Below, piece by piece: positions 10,800 through 25,002 of a stretch of DNA of 64,000 nt. Made by a program: the position numbers and the translations under genes. The notes under the pieces were generated by a model. That model was given only the letters and a program-made list of their open reading frames with translations, was not told the DNA's origin and made no database searches. Origin of the DNA: Blasia pusilla (taxonomy: Eukaryota > Marchantiophyta > Marchantiopsida > Blasiales); NCBI GenBank assembly GCA_050084515.1, contig CM114271.1:53506001-53570000 (forward strand), given 5' to 3'. Each line of letters begins with the position of its first letter. The stretch's first letter is position 1.

Positions 10800-13700
10800 A
10801 GTTCTCCTTAACAAGAAGACCACTCAGTCTGATCATCAAAACTCAAGACCCAAGGTGTCGCGCCCCTACTCTTGTTGAACGTCAATCTTTAGTGTTGCGG
10901 AAGCGTGCGTTGAGTAGGTCACGAACTCATTGCCGATCTGCACCCAAACACGCACTCTCGTTAGTCGGGTCTGGGCCAACCGGCGTTCCAACCCACCGAG
11001 TCCTCGACTCGGCGTCTCATCAAGCTCAACCTTCCTTAGTTCCTAGCTTCCAAAACATGACAAGTCCTTCAAGACTTGGAACAGACTTCCTGGTTAGTCC
11101 AGGGATCTGAAACGGCACTTGCACGCCTAGCCATCCCAATTGTTCAACGGTCCTCGTGTGAGTTCCGAACCGAGACCCAAGTAATTGAGTCGCGGCGTGA
11201 AATCCAAGAGGGATGTCTAAAATCGCCTCAATGGACTTGGTGCAGGTTTTCCAACCCAACGCCCAAACTCGCATTCTGTTCCATGCCCTTGAGCCACCCG
11301 GCGGCGCCCAAAGTGGGGTTTGGGTTCCAAGCACTCTCGCAGACCTCCCCCCTTACTAGTACTTCTGGGGTTCTCCAATAACCCCTCTCCTTTGGGAAAA
11401 GAGGGTCGGGCCCTCCATTGTGGCCCTCCACCCGACTCCACTTACATTCGTTTTCGGGTCGTATCTCGGCCGCTGCTTATGCGTTTGCAGCGATCTTTGG
11501 TGCGTTTGGACCGGCTCTCCATAAGCTTTCCAACGCACTCTTATTTGCTCCAAACGCATCTCGGCGCTAAAATTTATTGCCATAAATACAGTCGGAAACT
11601 CTCAAACGCTAGTGGCGTTCCTAATCCGGATCTTCCTTTTGGCAACCCACTTCCTAGACTCGACTTCTTTCAAGTCTCATTCCGCGTTTGGTCTAGGTTT
11701 CTCAGTCGCGACCATAACACCTGAAACGCGACTCCTCGTTTGCGTCTCGTATCTTGTCTCCTCTTTGAGACAACTCCAACCCGCAAACCATCTTAGCGTG
11801 AGCCCACTAATGTTCCAATGTTCCGCTTGGCACTTGTTTGGTCATGAGGGTCGCGACACAAGGCTTTAGAACCCAGCTATCAAACCCGTATGGCAGTCTA
11901 CAAGCTTCACAGACTCCTTGCTTTCTCTCTTCTTCCAATCCCAACAACAATTACTGTGAAAATTGAATGAGGCACTGATCTTATCTCCTCCAGTCTCCAG
12001 ATTCTCCAGGATGTCAGCAATTTCTCTCTTCAATCTCCTCCTTGACCTCTCTTGATTGCACACAGCTTCAATCAGCAATCAATTGTTCTGCAGCACCCCC
12101 ACGCACTTAATCTCCTTTTCTGAGAGCTGTAGAAACGATCTTGAGGTGATTCAAATTCTGACAAAACTCTCGCCTTCTCAGCTTTCCAACGGCATCTCAA
12201 TCTCCTGGCGTTCCCAAATATAACTCTCAAAAAGCTTTAAAACGTCATCTCCAACTTTCTGCTGCAGATTTCTGACCCCCCTTCACTTGACAGCTTCTCT
12301 CGTGCTCTTTGTTTCTGATCGCGCTCTCAAAACTTGTTTCGTAAAAATCCCTTCTTCGTGGCTTTCCAACGCGTCCTTGATCTCCCCATATGACTTCCAT
12401 TTGCTCCTCCAAAACTCGTTTTAGTCTTCTCTAACTTATCCTTCCAATTCACCTCCAAGGAGCTTTTGCCATTTGGCTCTCTTTGAATGGTAGAGACTTT
12501 TTCCCTCTTCCTTGGTCACTCTCACTTCTTGGTCAAGTTTACTCAAATCTTTTTCTCCTCTTTCCTTGAGATTTTCTCTTGACCAAATATTTACCAAGAT
12601 TCTTTAGCCGTCCACAATATTCCAACGGTACCGTTACTTTTTGGACGGCAGCTCCCCGTATTTGACCGAAATTCCTCCTTCTATCTTCTTTCCTTTTTAA
12701 CCTCAGAAGTCTTATTCTTATTTTATGGGAGTGTAGCCTTCATATTTATTCTTGGCTAACATTTATAATTTCCCCGTAAGTATTACATGAAGTGCCCGAC
12801 GGGCTTTACTACGACTTTTCTTACGAGATCTTTTAATTTAGACTTCTAAAGCTCCAAATCTCGACTTAGATGATCAGAATTACTTGTGATATGAATCTTC
12901 ATCACCCAGTCAAGTTTAGAATATACCTGCGCACTTAGAATGCGACGACTATTCGACACATTGACTATTTCATATGGATAATAAACACTGCGACGTATAC
13001 TCCTCCGCCTGAAGCTACTGCAGCACGTTCTTACGGACTAGATCGTCGTGACGTGGCGTGATCCGGGCAACTCCCATGAAGCCGTGCTCCACGGCGGCGA
13101 CGGTCCTGCTGACGGGGCGTTCATGTGGAGTCCCGCCGGAGCGTTCACGGGCAACGAACGCCTGGGTTCGCGGCCACATTCCGATTCGAGCTTCCCTCCC
13201 TCTACGAGTCCGCGCTCCTGCGACTCTGCGGGCCGCCGGTACGACTCACGGCAGCCTCCGCACGCACGACGGCGGTGTGAGCATGCATCAATGCTGTGCC
13301 GCGAAACTTGACTGTTCCTGTCTGCATGCATGGGGAGGGGGTGTCGGTTGACCCTCGGCGCTCAGGGCTTTCCAAGGAGGGTACGCGCACCTCCATCCTC
13401 AACGGAGGGCTGCCACAGATCCCGATTCCCTTTCCCGTTACGGGAATTCGGAGGGTGGGGTGGGAGGTCTGTGTTTGTAAAAAAATCACTCCTGCGTCGC
13501 TGGCGTATCCCCTTCAATATTCCTCGCATTCTAGTCGCCAGGTGTCCCTTCCCTACTCACTCGCATGTCGAATTTCAGCGACTCGGCACATCTATATCTA
13601 TATTATTATTAACTTTTTCATTTTCACTTACACGTGGCACCGGTTAGCTGGAAAATAAGTCCGTGGTTAATCCCCTCTGTTCTGTGCATGGCTAGTCCTT

Positions 13701-15700
13701 CGCTCGAGATTTGGTTTCGATTTACGATTGAAAGAAAAAAATATCAATACGTATATATTTTAATTATATAGATTAATTAATTAACCGATGAAAGATTAGC
13801 CAACAGCTCGGGTGTTTCGAAGGGTTGCTTGCGTTTACTGGAAAGGAGGTATAAGGGCACTCTCCCATAATTAACGAACTGAGTAGTGGGGAATTTGCAA
13901 TTTTGCACTGGCTGGATCTGGAAAAATCCCACCAGATTTTGCCGGAGAAAAACCCAAAAAATTCTTTAGTCAAAGTGAACTTGGTAGAAAAAAAAATTGC
14001 ATATATCCATTACATACACAGATTTCGATCGAAAAGTGTACTTATTGTGAGTGGTTTAGAAGCTGCAAGAAACTCAAAGCGGTTCTCAAGTGGGACGCCC
14101 ACTCCATCACGATTCGGAAGGCGTAGAAAGTTCAATATTTCCTCACGATTATGTAGCTAGGATAAATGCGATTAGCGAGCTACGGCGGAATCACCGAATC
14201 GGTTCCATTTAGATCCAGAATGCCTTCGAAGGTCTAGAGTCGATGTCGAATCGAAGGAAGAGCACAAACTTCTCTAGATCCAGCTACAGCTAACGCTCTC
14301 GAGGTCCTCTGTACCAACGGCTCCAGGTAGTACTAACTCTCGCCTGCAATCGTCATCCATCACCGACTACTATTCGAACCGCCACGAGTATTCCCAGAAC
14401 TACTCCTTTCGAAATATATCTTGGGGAACTGCAACGAGTACTCCCAGAATTACATGAGAAAATCCTTGTAAACCCGGGCAGAAGTACGCGGACGCGCAAG
14501 GGAGCCCTTGTAAACCGAGGGCAGAAGTACGGTTCGCTCCATTCTGCTCGCGAAGAGCACACTTACGGTCGGAGACCGTCCTCAGATCGTAACATAAGCA
14601 GACGTACGCGGTAGCTTCGCTTTCCATTCGGATCGATCGAGGAGTTCGTTGGCTGACTTGGAGATTACGAGCGGTCGTCGATCCAAAGATATGGAGCAGA
14701 ATCCACAGGAGTCCTGATTCGCGCGCGAATTCGCACTAGGAAGCTGACTGAATCGGGCTTCGACGTACTGTAGCCTCACTCGAAGGTGCTGTGAGGCTCG
14801 CTCGCAAGAGTCTTAAAGATTCTTTCAAGAGACCGAACTCGAGCCCGTGGGTTCGCTACGCTTTAGGGCCTAGACTGATCTCCGGCGCTGGAAAGTGAAG
14901 ATCGGCAGAAGAGATCTACAGACGACGTGAACATAGGGATCTCGAACCTCTGGAGTGTTCTGTGGGTGCGCTGGAGCGCGAAACTGCTCGTGAAAAAGTT
15001 GATCGGGAGCACCCGATCGGCTCCCCTTGTCCGAGTCTATCGAACTCATGAGATTCATGAGCTGAATCAGGGTGCTTCGATGTACGGATGAAGTAATAAT
15101 ACCTACTGATGATGATGTTGACGATTCTCGCGCTCCTAAGGAAACCCAAACTAGATGCACACCTTGATGTAGGGATATGTGTCTAATCGATTCGGAGCTC
15201 TTCATTCGGCGACTGTAGATTCCCTGGTCGATCGATTCGATGAACTATTGCGGAACGCAGATCGCATCGTTTCTGTGATTCGATCTCATATCCATGGATC
15301 CCTGATTGTGAGAGCGGTGAGTCTGCGTGTCTTCTGAATTCGAACTCGAGTCGAGATTAAGAACACTCGATGCTTCACGTGGGATGGACGGCGTTCTCAC
15401 GATCAAGATGCACGCGCGAGCCCGATGCTAGTTATGTTCCAGGGAGTGGAGAAAAAGATGGACAATAGGAAATCTCCTGCTCCTCTTTCGCATTTGTTTG
15501 TTGCCCCCATGTGCGCGTACAGATCTGCTGTGGCATGTATCGGTAGCCCCTTGAATGTCGAAATGTAATTCTTGTGAGAAGGTAAAAGCGAGAGACCGAG
15601 GAAAGGTTAGCGGTGATGGATACGTACACACATGTATGCGAGAAAGATTGAGACTCCATTAGTTTTTCCGCCAAGGATCGCAAGAAGTTCGATATCGGAC
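10800..15700. other. intergenic, upstream of receptor kinase A
   Basis: No supported gene. 11.8-12.7 kb is C/T-rich; 13.0-13.6 kb is GC-rich; 13.7-14.0 kb is AT-rich. Open frames overlap on both strands without domain content. A short direct repeat (CTTGTAAACC...GGGCAGAAGTACG) occurs near 14,464 and 14,508. The last few hundred bases should contain the promoter and 5' leader of receptor kinase A, but no TATA box stands out. Confidence 0.35.
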
Positions 15701-15714
15701 GGGTTGAGATATCG

Positions 15715-18700
15715 ATGGAAGACCTCGTCGCAGGTCGATCTCGGCTACGGATTCTTGCTCCGGTCCCTTCGAGGCTTCTACTGTCGTGTCTGCTTATCTT
15801 CCCGTTCGCCTCCTGCCAGCAAGTCATAGTGGACGATGTGCATCTAGGTCAGTGTGCACTTCTCCTCATCGATCGATCGATATCTATCTATCTATATATG
15901 CAGACACTGAAATGATGATTAAAGGTTCTCTGTCGATCCATGGAGGTCACAGTAGCTCTCTCTGTCTAGTCCGATTCTTGAGTATCAGATCTAGGTCTAG
16001 AGATCGAGTGCGCAAGTATTAGCCAGTGCTGATTCACGCGTGAGCTTAGTCGATCGCGAATGGAGTCGACCCGACTCCAATTCGTGCGATTCGTGATCGA
16101 AGCGCAAGTAGCTTCGATGATGTCGAATCGGTCGTGGGCAGTGTCGATATTCGCTCCTGAGCGCTTCGAAGTCGAGTTTTTCGCATTGTTCATGCTCACG
16201 TACATCTATCTCCATGAGCTTTCATTGCGGTGGCGGCGAGAATATGTATATATATTTATATGTTGCATATATGTAGCCATTGCGTGACTGATCGGTTTCG
16301 GACGAAATGTAGGCAACTTCATCAGCCTCGACTGCGGTGGTCCTGCCAGAACGGACCCTATCACGGAGATCGAGTGGTCCGGAGATGAAGCGTACCTGGA
16401 TTCTGCGGACGAAATCGGTGCGGATGGCCGGCACATAAGCGCGAAGGTGCAGTTCGAAACGCGCCAAAGTGGGTATGTGGTCAATAGCGAGCAGCTGAAA
16501 ACGGCGAGAGTATTCCCTCCGGGTCCGAAGGCTCGATCGAAGTATTGCTACCAGTTCCCTGTCAGTTACGATTCGTCTTTCTCTTACTTCTATCTGGTCC
16601 GCGCAATCTTCCCTCCCAGCACTCTCACGTTGCAGAATGGAAGTGCTCTCCCCGACTTCGTAGACTCCAGCCGCTTCTATCTCACCGTGGACTCCACTTT
16701 CGTCCACTCCGTCGAACTGAGTAACAGTAGCTACCTCACCATCGAGCTGATTGTGGGTACTCTAGACAACTCCATGTTCGTGTGTTTGGTGCCTTTGGAA
16801 GACAGATCATCGATGCCCGCCATATCATCCTTGGAACTGCGCCCCCTTGCCCCCGGAATGTATGGCAGGGGCGGAAATACAACTCAGAACGGATACACTT
16901 CGAATGGGGACAGTTTCTTCAAATCGACTTATCTTTGGCTTATCTATCGAATCAACTGTGGCGCCGACCCACAGCTGCCTTCGCTCAGGTACGAGCTAGC
17001 CAATCGCCGAATCGGATCATCTTCTCTCTCACAACCTCTTTCCCACTGGATCGCTCAAGGGTCTTTCCCGATGGACGGATCGCGCTTCTTTCGATTGCTT
17101 CCTTGATGTCCGCATGCACCCACCACGATGTATGGATATGTTTGCATAGACGACGGCGAGAAGAACTTCTCGGTCGTTGGCTCCGTTGGATCCAGAAAGT
17201 CTCAATCCTCTTCTGAAACCGAGGGATTTCTGATCGATCCGTCGACCTCCCTCCCTTGCTAAATTCTTGCATAGTTGTGTGAAGACCAGGGACACTCACC
17301 TGGCTCAGAGGACCCCTTAGGCCCTCGCTCTCTCTCAAAACTAAGTCCCATGGCCCCGTGGACAGTAAATCTATTCATTCATTCATTCCCTCCCGCCCGG
17401 ATGTACGAACAGCTACAGCCCGAACAGAATCCGTGAGACTCTTAAAGTTCGAGAGGGACCCGATTGCAGTCGATCTTTGACATGTACGTGTTCTTCGTCC
17501 AGATACCCGCAGGACCAATTCGATCGGATCTGGCAATCTCTATCGGTAGGGGGCCCGAAAGGTGGAAGCGGAGGAGATTCGGAAGGGGATACATATAAAT
17601 ATTATGATGTTCGAAATAGCACGACTGTCAGCTGGGGTGGCCTCAACGACACTCTCCGGCGACCTCTAGAGCTGATGTTCACAGCATGCGAGGGAGATCC
17701 AGGCTTCCAGATCTCCCTCGGCTTCAAGAAGGTTGTTCGGGAGAAGGACATCCGTCCACTGCCCACCTTCTTCTCCTCCATACTCGTCAACGACATCGTG
17801 GCCCACAAGGCCTCCGAAAGGCGCTTCATGAACATAACATTAAACGGCCAGAAATGGGTGGATCCTGACGTCGACTTCGGCCTGGGCCCTCAAGCATTCA
17901 ACGCCCCTCACCACATCTTCTTGGACAACCAAGGCGTCTACAACTTCTTCAAAAATGCTTCCAGCAATCTCCCTGCCCTCATCAACGCGGCCGAGTTGTA
18001 TGGGGAGTTCGAAGCCGTGATGGATAGGACCGACAAAGATGACGGTAAGCTCCCACTCTGTGCTCCATGTAAATTTGCGATTGGAATTCTGCAAGACGAC
18101 TGGCAGTCGAAACATCATGGGGGAGATTTTCTTCTCTCAAATTTTCAGCTTGACACTTTTCCTACTTTCAGGACCCATTAATTCGGTTGCGATGCGGGCA
18201 TTCGAAACATCATGGGGGAGATCTACATTCCAGAACACATATCGATGGGTAGATATGTATAGATGCATTTCCATGGAAACAATCTCTTGACTAGTATTTT
18301 GTTGTCGCTATTAACTAATCTCATAATGTGATTTTTCTAGCATAACTCAGACCGCGTGTGCTACTTCTCTCTCCCAATCAGGTAAAGTAGATGGTGTGGT
18401 GAAGAGTTTCTTGGTGCACACTTGGAAGCTCCGCACCAACACTTTGTTTGGTCAGCACTCACACACTATATGAGAGAGTGTCTCCCCCTCCCCCTCCTCT
18501 CATATGGTACCTTCTTCACTTCTTCCTCTCCATACACCCATCCCAGTCTCAAGCGCCGTCCAGCCCTAACCTGCACTACTTAATGAGTACAGTCTCTTTC
18601 TCCGTCCAACCCGAAACACATAAAAGTCTATGGTCTATCGTCGCAAGGCTACGACAGGCACTACTTCATGACTGCAGTCTCTCTCTTCGTCCAACCCGAA

Positions 18701-21700
18701 ACACATAAAAGTCTATGGTCTAAAGGCTGTGACAGGCACTACTACTACATAATGAGTACAGTCTCCCTCTCTTACTTTCTGTCTTTGTCTGTCTGTCTGT
18801 CTGTCTCTCACAGCTGAAACCATCAGGAATTTTTCGAGTCGGGCAACATTTCATCTAGATACGACGGGCGACCCTTGTCTGCCGGTTCCGTGGGATTGGC
18901 TGGTGTGCAGCATCGAGGTTCCACCCAGAATCACGCAACTGTGAGCTGCGAACCAACTCCTCCGCTGTAGACTCCTGTACTGCCCTCTATGTATCTGCGA
19001 CTCGTGGGGATCGATCGATTCTGTGCATGTGCATGTGGTGTGCGAAACTCGTAAGTGGATGTGGGTGCGGTGCTAACGAATGCAGTCCGGGCATGTTTCA
19101 GGAATCTCACGAACAAAAAAATCAACGGGTTAGTTCCCCGAGATCTGTCTTTGAACCGCCTTACAATTCTGGAACTGTCAAATGCTAATGTCACTGGGGA
19201 GCTTCCTATGTCACTCGACAGGAGTTTCTCTCTACGAAAACTGTGAGTACCAGAGATATCTCATTTCCATTCTCTGTCTACAATCTCTGGCAAACCCACA
19301 GAGGGAAGCGATTTAGCCAGGAACTGGGCCTGATCGCAGGGGATGGAGCGAGTCTGGTGTGGATTCGAAGCTCAGAATCACTCAAGTCGAAGATCCTCGA
19401 AGATGCGAAATAAAAATCTATCTCTGCTTTGCTTGTGCGCATTGATCATGACATCACTCAGTCGATCAGTTGTCATATGTAGTTCCAGCGATGTGAGCTC
19501 GTCTTTTTCTTCATTTTGTGGAAATTGCAATGCAATGCAGGAACCTGGCAGACAACTCACTGTATGGCGACATTCCACAGTTTGAACCCAAATCACTCAG
19601 ACATTTGGAGACTTTGTAAGCATGCCCATGCACATCTCTTTTGATCATTTCCTTCCTTCTTGCATCGATTCGGATTCAACTGCATGTAACGATATGAAGA
19701 CTTCCACATGCTAAGGCCCGCCCATCACATGTTCTTACTACTGAGGAGACTTGAAGATAAACGTACTGAACAGTCTGCTTTGCATCTAGGAATCATCTCC
19801 AGTTTTCAATAACTGGAGCTCCAGTGTAACTGCAGATCCCTGGCATGAAGCTTGAATATTTGAAACATATATATTAAAAAAAGTATTACTGGACTGAAGT
19901 TGATGGAATTCGTGATGGCAGATCGCTACGAAATAACCTCTTCTCGGGGCATTTGACATCGTTAATTGGAGCTTTGGCTGAGCCTCTGTATGAATTGTAA
20001 GTCGACCAAATCATCAAGTTCATGGATCTGCAGGTTAGCTGCATACTTAGATGTATATGTATATGTAGGCAGGTCAGAAGAAGGTCCCAAAGAAGCTGGA
20101 TTATTTGATCATGATCGACCACATACTACTCCTTTTAAGAAAAAAAGCGAAATCTACTGTCTGGAAGGGAAGGTAACACTTGAAATAATCCATATCTTTT
20201 CCTGAAAACATTGCATTTGACAGAGACCTCAGTAGAAACTCCTTCAATGGGTCTATTCCGACGAAGCTTGAAGATCTGGTGAATTTGAAAAGCTTAGACT
20301 TGTCCAACAACAAGCTGAGTGGCAATGTGAACATAGCGTTCGACAAGCTTCCGCTTTTGAAAACACTGTAAGTGCTCATTCAAACTCCAACTCAACGCCC
20401 TTCATGTTCTCTGAAAAGCTTTCAGGACCCTATCGTTCTGCAACATACATGTTCCCCATGGTACATATATTTCTATCTGTTTCCCATAGCTATATATTCA
20501 TAGATTAGTCGCTTGGACTCTGAGTTCGAGCCGCCACGGCCCTCTCATATACACTCGAATTCCCCGGGGACGATTTTGAAGAATGTTCGATGCTCGCGGT
20601 GGCAGATGTTAGTCACGTAATTTCATCGTTTGGTCGTTGCATGTGGACCTGGATTTATGATCTGGGCACGCCCATCAGAAAATCCACTCAGTGATTGATA
20701 ATACATGCATTTGTATGATTGATTGATTCGAATCCGAACGATTTATGGGCATACGGAAGTGCCCAAGTACTCTACACAGCGAAAAGACTGTGGGCATCCA
20801 AACTATGACTAATCCTCTGCTGCGATTCCTCACCACTCAGGAACTTGCAGAATAATGAGCTACAGGGGCCTGTTCCAGGCAGCGTTTGGAGTCCAAGAGG
20901 CCTGAAAAACGTGTACGTCTCTATCAATCGAACTTGTGAGATTTATTGATTCCCTAAACATAAGCTCAATCGAGTCCATCTAGGTGAGGAAAGAAGGCAC
21001 GAATTATAACGCAGCTCCGAATGACAAGGGATCTGCCAATATTTCTGGACAGGTTCTCGACAAGAGATAAATGTGTTCTGGGCATGCGTGTGTTTCTGCA
21101 GGGATCTTTCGAACAACAAATTCAAGGAGGTGGATCTGTCGACATGGGATATCATACACGCCAGCACTCTACCTTCACTACGAGTTTCGCTGCTGAATAA
21201 CGAGGTGGAAAGAGTAGTCTTGCCATATCCGTTTACATTGCTGGATCATCTCAGCTTCTCTGAAGTCGAAAAGCTCCCCGTCATTTTGTAAGTCTTCATG
21301 GAATACATATCTAACATACCTTGGTTATCTACCCTACATTTCCCAACTGACAGCTTCTGGACTCGGATAGAGCTTCAAGTCTTGAAGTCTTCTGAATATC
21401 TTGGCTCCATCCACATATCTCTGTGTTTCCAACGCAGAGAGGTTACTTCTCTGTAGCTTCGTGATGTGCAAATCTCTCGCACGACTTCGAAGTAGCTTGT
21501 TGGAGAAGTGATTTCGCTTTTCTCCCCACAATCTATGAAATGCAGTTCGTTATTCAATCTCAGAGTTCGAGCTCATAGTAATGTTGAGCTGCTGGTGATC
21601 TGTAACAGGCTCGGTGGAAATCCGTGGTGTTTGACTAATCTTGGATATTCGAAGAGTGCTCCATTCGCTTATCGATATCTTTGTCGCTACAATGAAAGCG

Positions 21701-24700
21701 AAAGCATTGGTACTCCAAACTCCGACCGGCCTCTACGATTCACCAATTCGATCCAAGCCATGAAACTGAAGTGCTTCAATTTCTGGGATTTTCCTGTTGC
21801 TTGTAAGAAATTTGAGCTGCTCCGATGCAGACCTCAAGATGTATTTACTAGTGCTGTACCTTACCTGACCTTTTGCAATCGGTAATTGTGGTACAGATTT
21901 CGATAAGAGGACTGGCTCGAATAAATTCATAATAATCGCAGTAGCGTGTGGCAGCGTTGTGGCATTTTTGGCTTGCATTTGTTTCTTAAGTTTGTGGAGA
22001 ATGTGGACACGGATGCGTGATCTCCGTGAGATTCAAGAAGGTGATGATAATCATGTATATTTTTACAATTATTCAATTCTATCGTTTCTGAGAAATGTCA
22101 CAATTGATCATCGATCTTGATACTTTCCAGATTTGTACGAAAACATGTCGAAATGAATTAGAGATACTGCAGAACTTGACGAGAGCTAACAGCAAGCTTC
22201 ATATCGCTAATTAGCTCTCGACTCTGCATGCCTTGTGATGTATCATACAGTTTTAGCCAAGGACCATGTGAAGCCACCATTCTTCAAATATGATGAGCTC
22301 AAGGCCGCAACAAGAGATTTCCATCCGGAAACCAAGTTGGGCCAGGGTGCATTCGGAGCTGTTTATAAGGTGAACTCTCTCTCAACTACTGGAAGCACAT
22401 ACCTACACAGTCGAACTGACTCCTCGCTGCCTGGAAGACTTCGAAGCTGTAATGAAACTCCAAGGATGTACAGGCTCGCGGTTTATTTTTCAGATTCAGT
22501 CGAATGCAGAAATTAATTAACCATGTGCCCGTGGTTCTTTGGTTAGATTGACGACTTGTGTATGCCTGTTCTGTTGAGCAGGCAGTGCTTCAGGATGGGA
22601 CGATTCTTGCCGTGAAGAGGCTCTTTCCTAGTGCACAAAATGTGACCGAGTTCTTGAATGAAGTGTTGCTCATCACCGGTATTAAACACCGACATCTGAT
22701 TCAGCTGAAGGGATGCTGTGTGAGAGAAAAGCAGCGCATTTTGGTGTACGAATATGCAGAGAACAACAATCTTGCCGAAGCATTGTGGGGTACGTTTGTT
22801 GCTCGTTTTAAAATTTTCTTTTTTGAAGATCGGAAGCCCAAAATAGCGACCATTTTTCTATTCGAACACATTCTGATTGAGACAACTCTGCCTTCGCTGT
22901 AAATGTATGAGTTTGCAGAATAGTGTCTAACTTGTTGGGATGAAATATACAATCATTGACAATAAGGTTCAGATGAAAGGAAACCATAGTCATAAGAGGA
23001 GCAGAATTGAAAAAAGCTGAGAAAGTTCTACCTAACCGATCACGATTCATGACAACGCGGATATAAAGTCTCAATCTCAAGCTCCTCGCATGTCGCTACA
23101 ATCGCGTCTTACCTCCTCAGTCTAGCGAGAGGAAAATGCAATTACACCTGCAGGTGTCGTTTCGATCGCAGATGAATTTCTACAGATTGGTGCCGATTGT
23201 GCATGACACTGTTTCCATTTCTCACCGAGTCCTGGAATTTCCTCTGGTAAGAAAATGGATGAGCACATGAAATTGATCCATTAGCTGGACACGTATAAGT
23301 ACTCACACCCATCTTGTTCTGGTTGGTTTGCACCTGCTAGGCAAGAAGAAATCCAGTCTGAGCTGGGTCCAACGCATGAAGATATGCTTGGGCATAGCTC
23401 GAGGTCTTGCTTATCTTCACGAGGAGCTACAACCCACAATCATCCACAGGTCAGATAGATCTATATGACTCCATACACGTCGTAGCTAATTGGAATTACT
23501 TTGAATGGGAGTAAGATCGATCAAGCATGCGCGATTCTAACTCGGTCATCGATTACGTACCATATCTAGGCCACCGCAAATGCAGCGTATATCGAACAAA
23601 AGACGAGTGTTTTCGCCATCGAAGCTCCCAAGATGAGACTTACATGAAGACTTCTAGTTCAGCTAACATGTCCAACTTCTTTCTTGACCTGTATATGCAG
23701 AGATATCAAACCCCACAACATCCTTCTGGACAAGGATCTGAACGCGAAAATCGCTGACTTTGGGCTTGCACGACCCTCCTTGGAAGACAAGACTATGATG
23801 GCTACGAAACTTGCTGGAACATTGTGAGTATTCACGATCATCTAGAGTCGAACTTTCTGCGCCACCACTCTGTGATCTTCAGAATCCTCTGAGGCACCAA
23901 TGGAGAGAAGTGGTCGTTTCTGATACGGGTCCGGATGGACCGGGTATGATGCATGAGGATGCTTAATTAGGTGATATGGTCCGAGTCCCCTGGGAGCTGT
24001 GGGTTTCACAGATGGACTCATTCCGATCCTCTCCAGCCGTGAGGAAGTAGCATTCGACATGCACAATCGGAGCTCCACAGAGCAGTGATCACTCACCACA
24101 CACAAGAGAGAACATTGCCCAGAATTTTGGAGACACAAATAAAAAAGAACCACCAGCTCCGGACTCATTTAGGGCCGAGAAATACGAATGTTTCCGGACC
24201 TAGATTAACCCTGACACTAACTGATCAGTTGCTGATGAATCCTCCGTTTCTTGAGAATCTCGAATGATTCATGAAAATTAGGCATGAGCGCTCTGTTGCA
24301 CCTGCAAAATGCAAATGCAGGAGCAGAGCCCCATGAAAAATAGTCCGGTTTTGATAGCTTGCCTTGGACATACACTTGCAGGGGTTATTTCTCGCCAGAA
24401 TATGCAACCCAGGGCCAGTTCACAGAGAAACTCGACGTGTACAGCTATGGCGTTCTAGTCCTGGAGATTGTAGCTGGGAGAAAGTGCATCGATCATTCCT
24501 TGCCGTTAGAACTCGTCTTCCTTCGAAACTGGGTACGTACCTCATGATTGTCGCACGCAGATCATGGTCACGAAGGTCTCCAGAGGGAGAGGACGGCTGA
24601 GATCTGGACTCGGACTGTGTGCAGGCATTCGAGCTGTTCAAGACGGAGAGCCTCATGGAGCTTCTGGAGCCGCAGCTTCGGGGAGAGTGTGTCGAAGCGG

Positions 24701-25002
24701 AGGTGATGCTGGTGTTGAAGATCGCCCTCTTGTGTCTGCAAGAGGATCCCACGAAACGCCCCACCATGTCTCAAGTAGTGGGCATGCTCGTGGGGAACAC
24801 CACCGTACCGCTGGAAGTGTCCAGTGACATCGAGTCGGAGGATTGGCAGAAGCCCTCGACTGTACAGCCTCTTCCTCATTCGGTTTCCTTCTTTCTGAAG
24901 CGCCTTGCAGTCGAATCATCCACAGACCTGAATCACACATCGACCTCCACGGATGTCAACAGCGTTGCGACCATCGACCACACTGGCATGATACCTCGAT
25001 AG
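15715..25002 (+). CDS. receptor kinase A: malectin-like + LRR receptor-like protein kinase, 18 exons
   Basis: Exons: 15715-15847, 16313-16988, 17503-18044, 18814-18940, 19102-19242, 19541-19615, 19922-19996, 20224-20367, 20841-20912, 21102-21287, 21609-21709, 21897-22040, 22251-22369, 22582-22789, 23341-23449, 23701-23823, 24382-24532, 24625-25002. All junctions are GT-AG and the phases close over 3,504 nt, giving 1,167 residues. Order: signal peptide (hydrophobic core about 21-33), malectin-like domain (about 45-445), a [15 protein letters not shown] linker typical of LRR-I kinases, leucine-rich repeats (about 490-725), an NPWC cysteine cap, one membrane helix (about 768-790), then a kinase. 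Kinase landmarks: GQGAFG loop 836-841, Lys857, Glu872, His-Arg-Asp 950-952, Asn957, Asp-Phe-Gly 970-972, so it should be an active RD kinase that phosphorylates Ser/Thr on the cytosolic side of the plasma membrane. The kinase looks LRR-VIII-like while the ectodomain looks LRR-I-like. Ligand unknown. Receptor kinase C (53.0-63.6 kb) shares its exon plan. Confidence 0.93.
18572..18808. repeat. intronic tandem repeat and GTCT microsatellite in gene A
   Basis: In the third intron of receptor kinase A, a unit of roughly 80 bp containing CACATAAAAGTCTATGGTCT is repeated about 2.5 times, followed by (GTCT)n just before the acceptor of exon 4. Also in this intron, CGAAACATCATGGGGGAGAT is present twice, near 18,108 and 18,201. 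Not coding. Confidence 0.65.

Noticed and set aside
10745-12790. Possible long terminal repeat retrotransposon (TATA box, C/T-rich body)
   Set aside because: No second copy of the candidate repeat, no tRNA primer binding site, and no gag or pol fragments could be found in the window.
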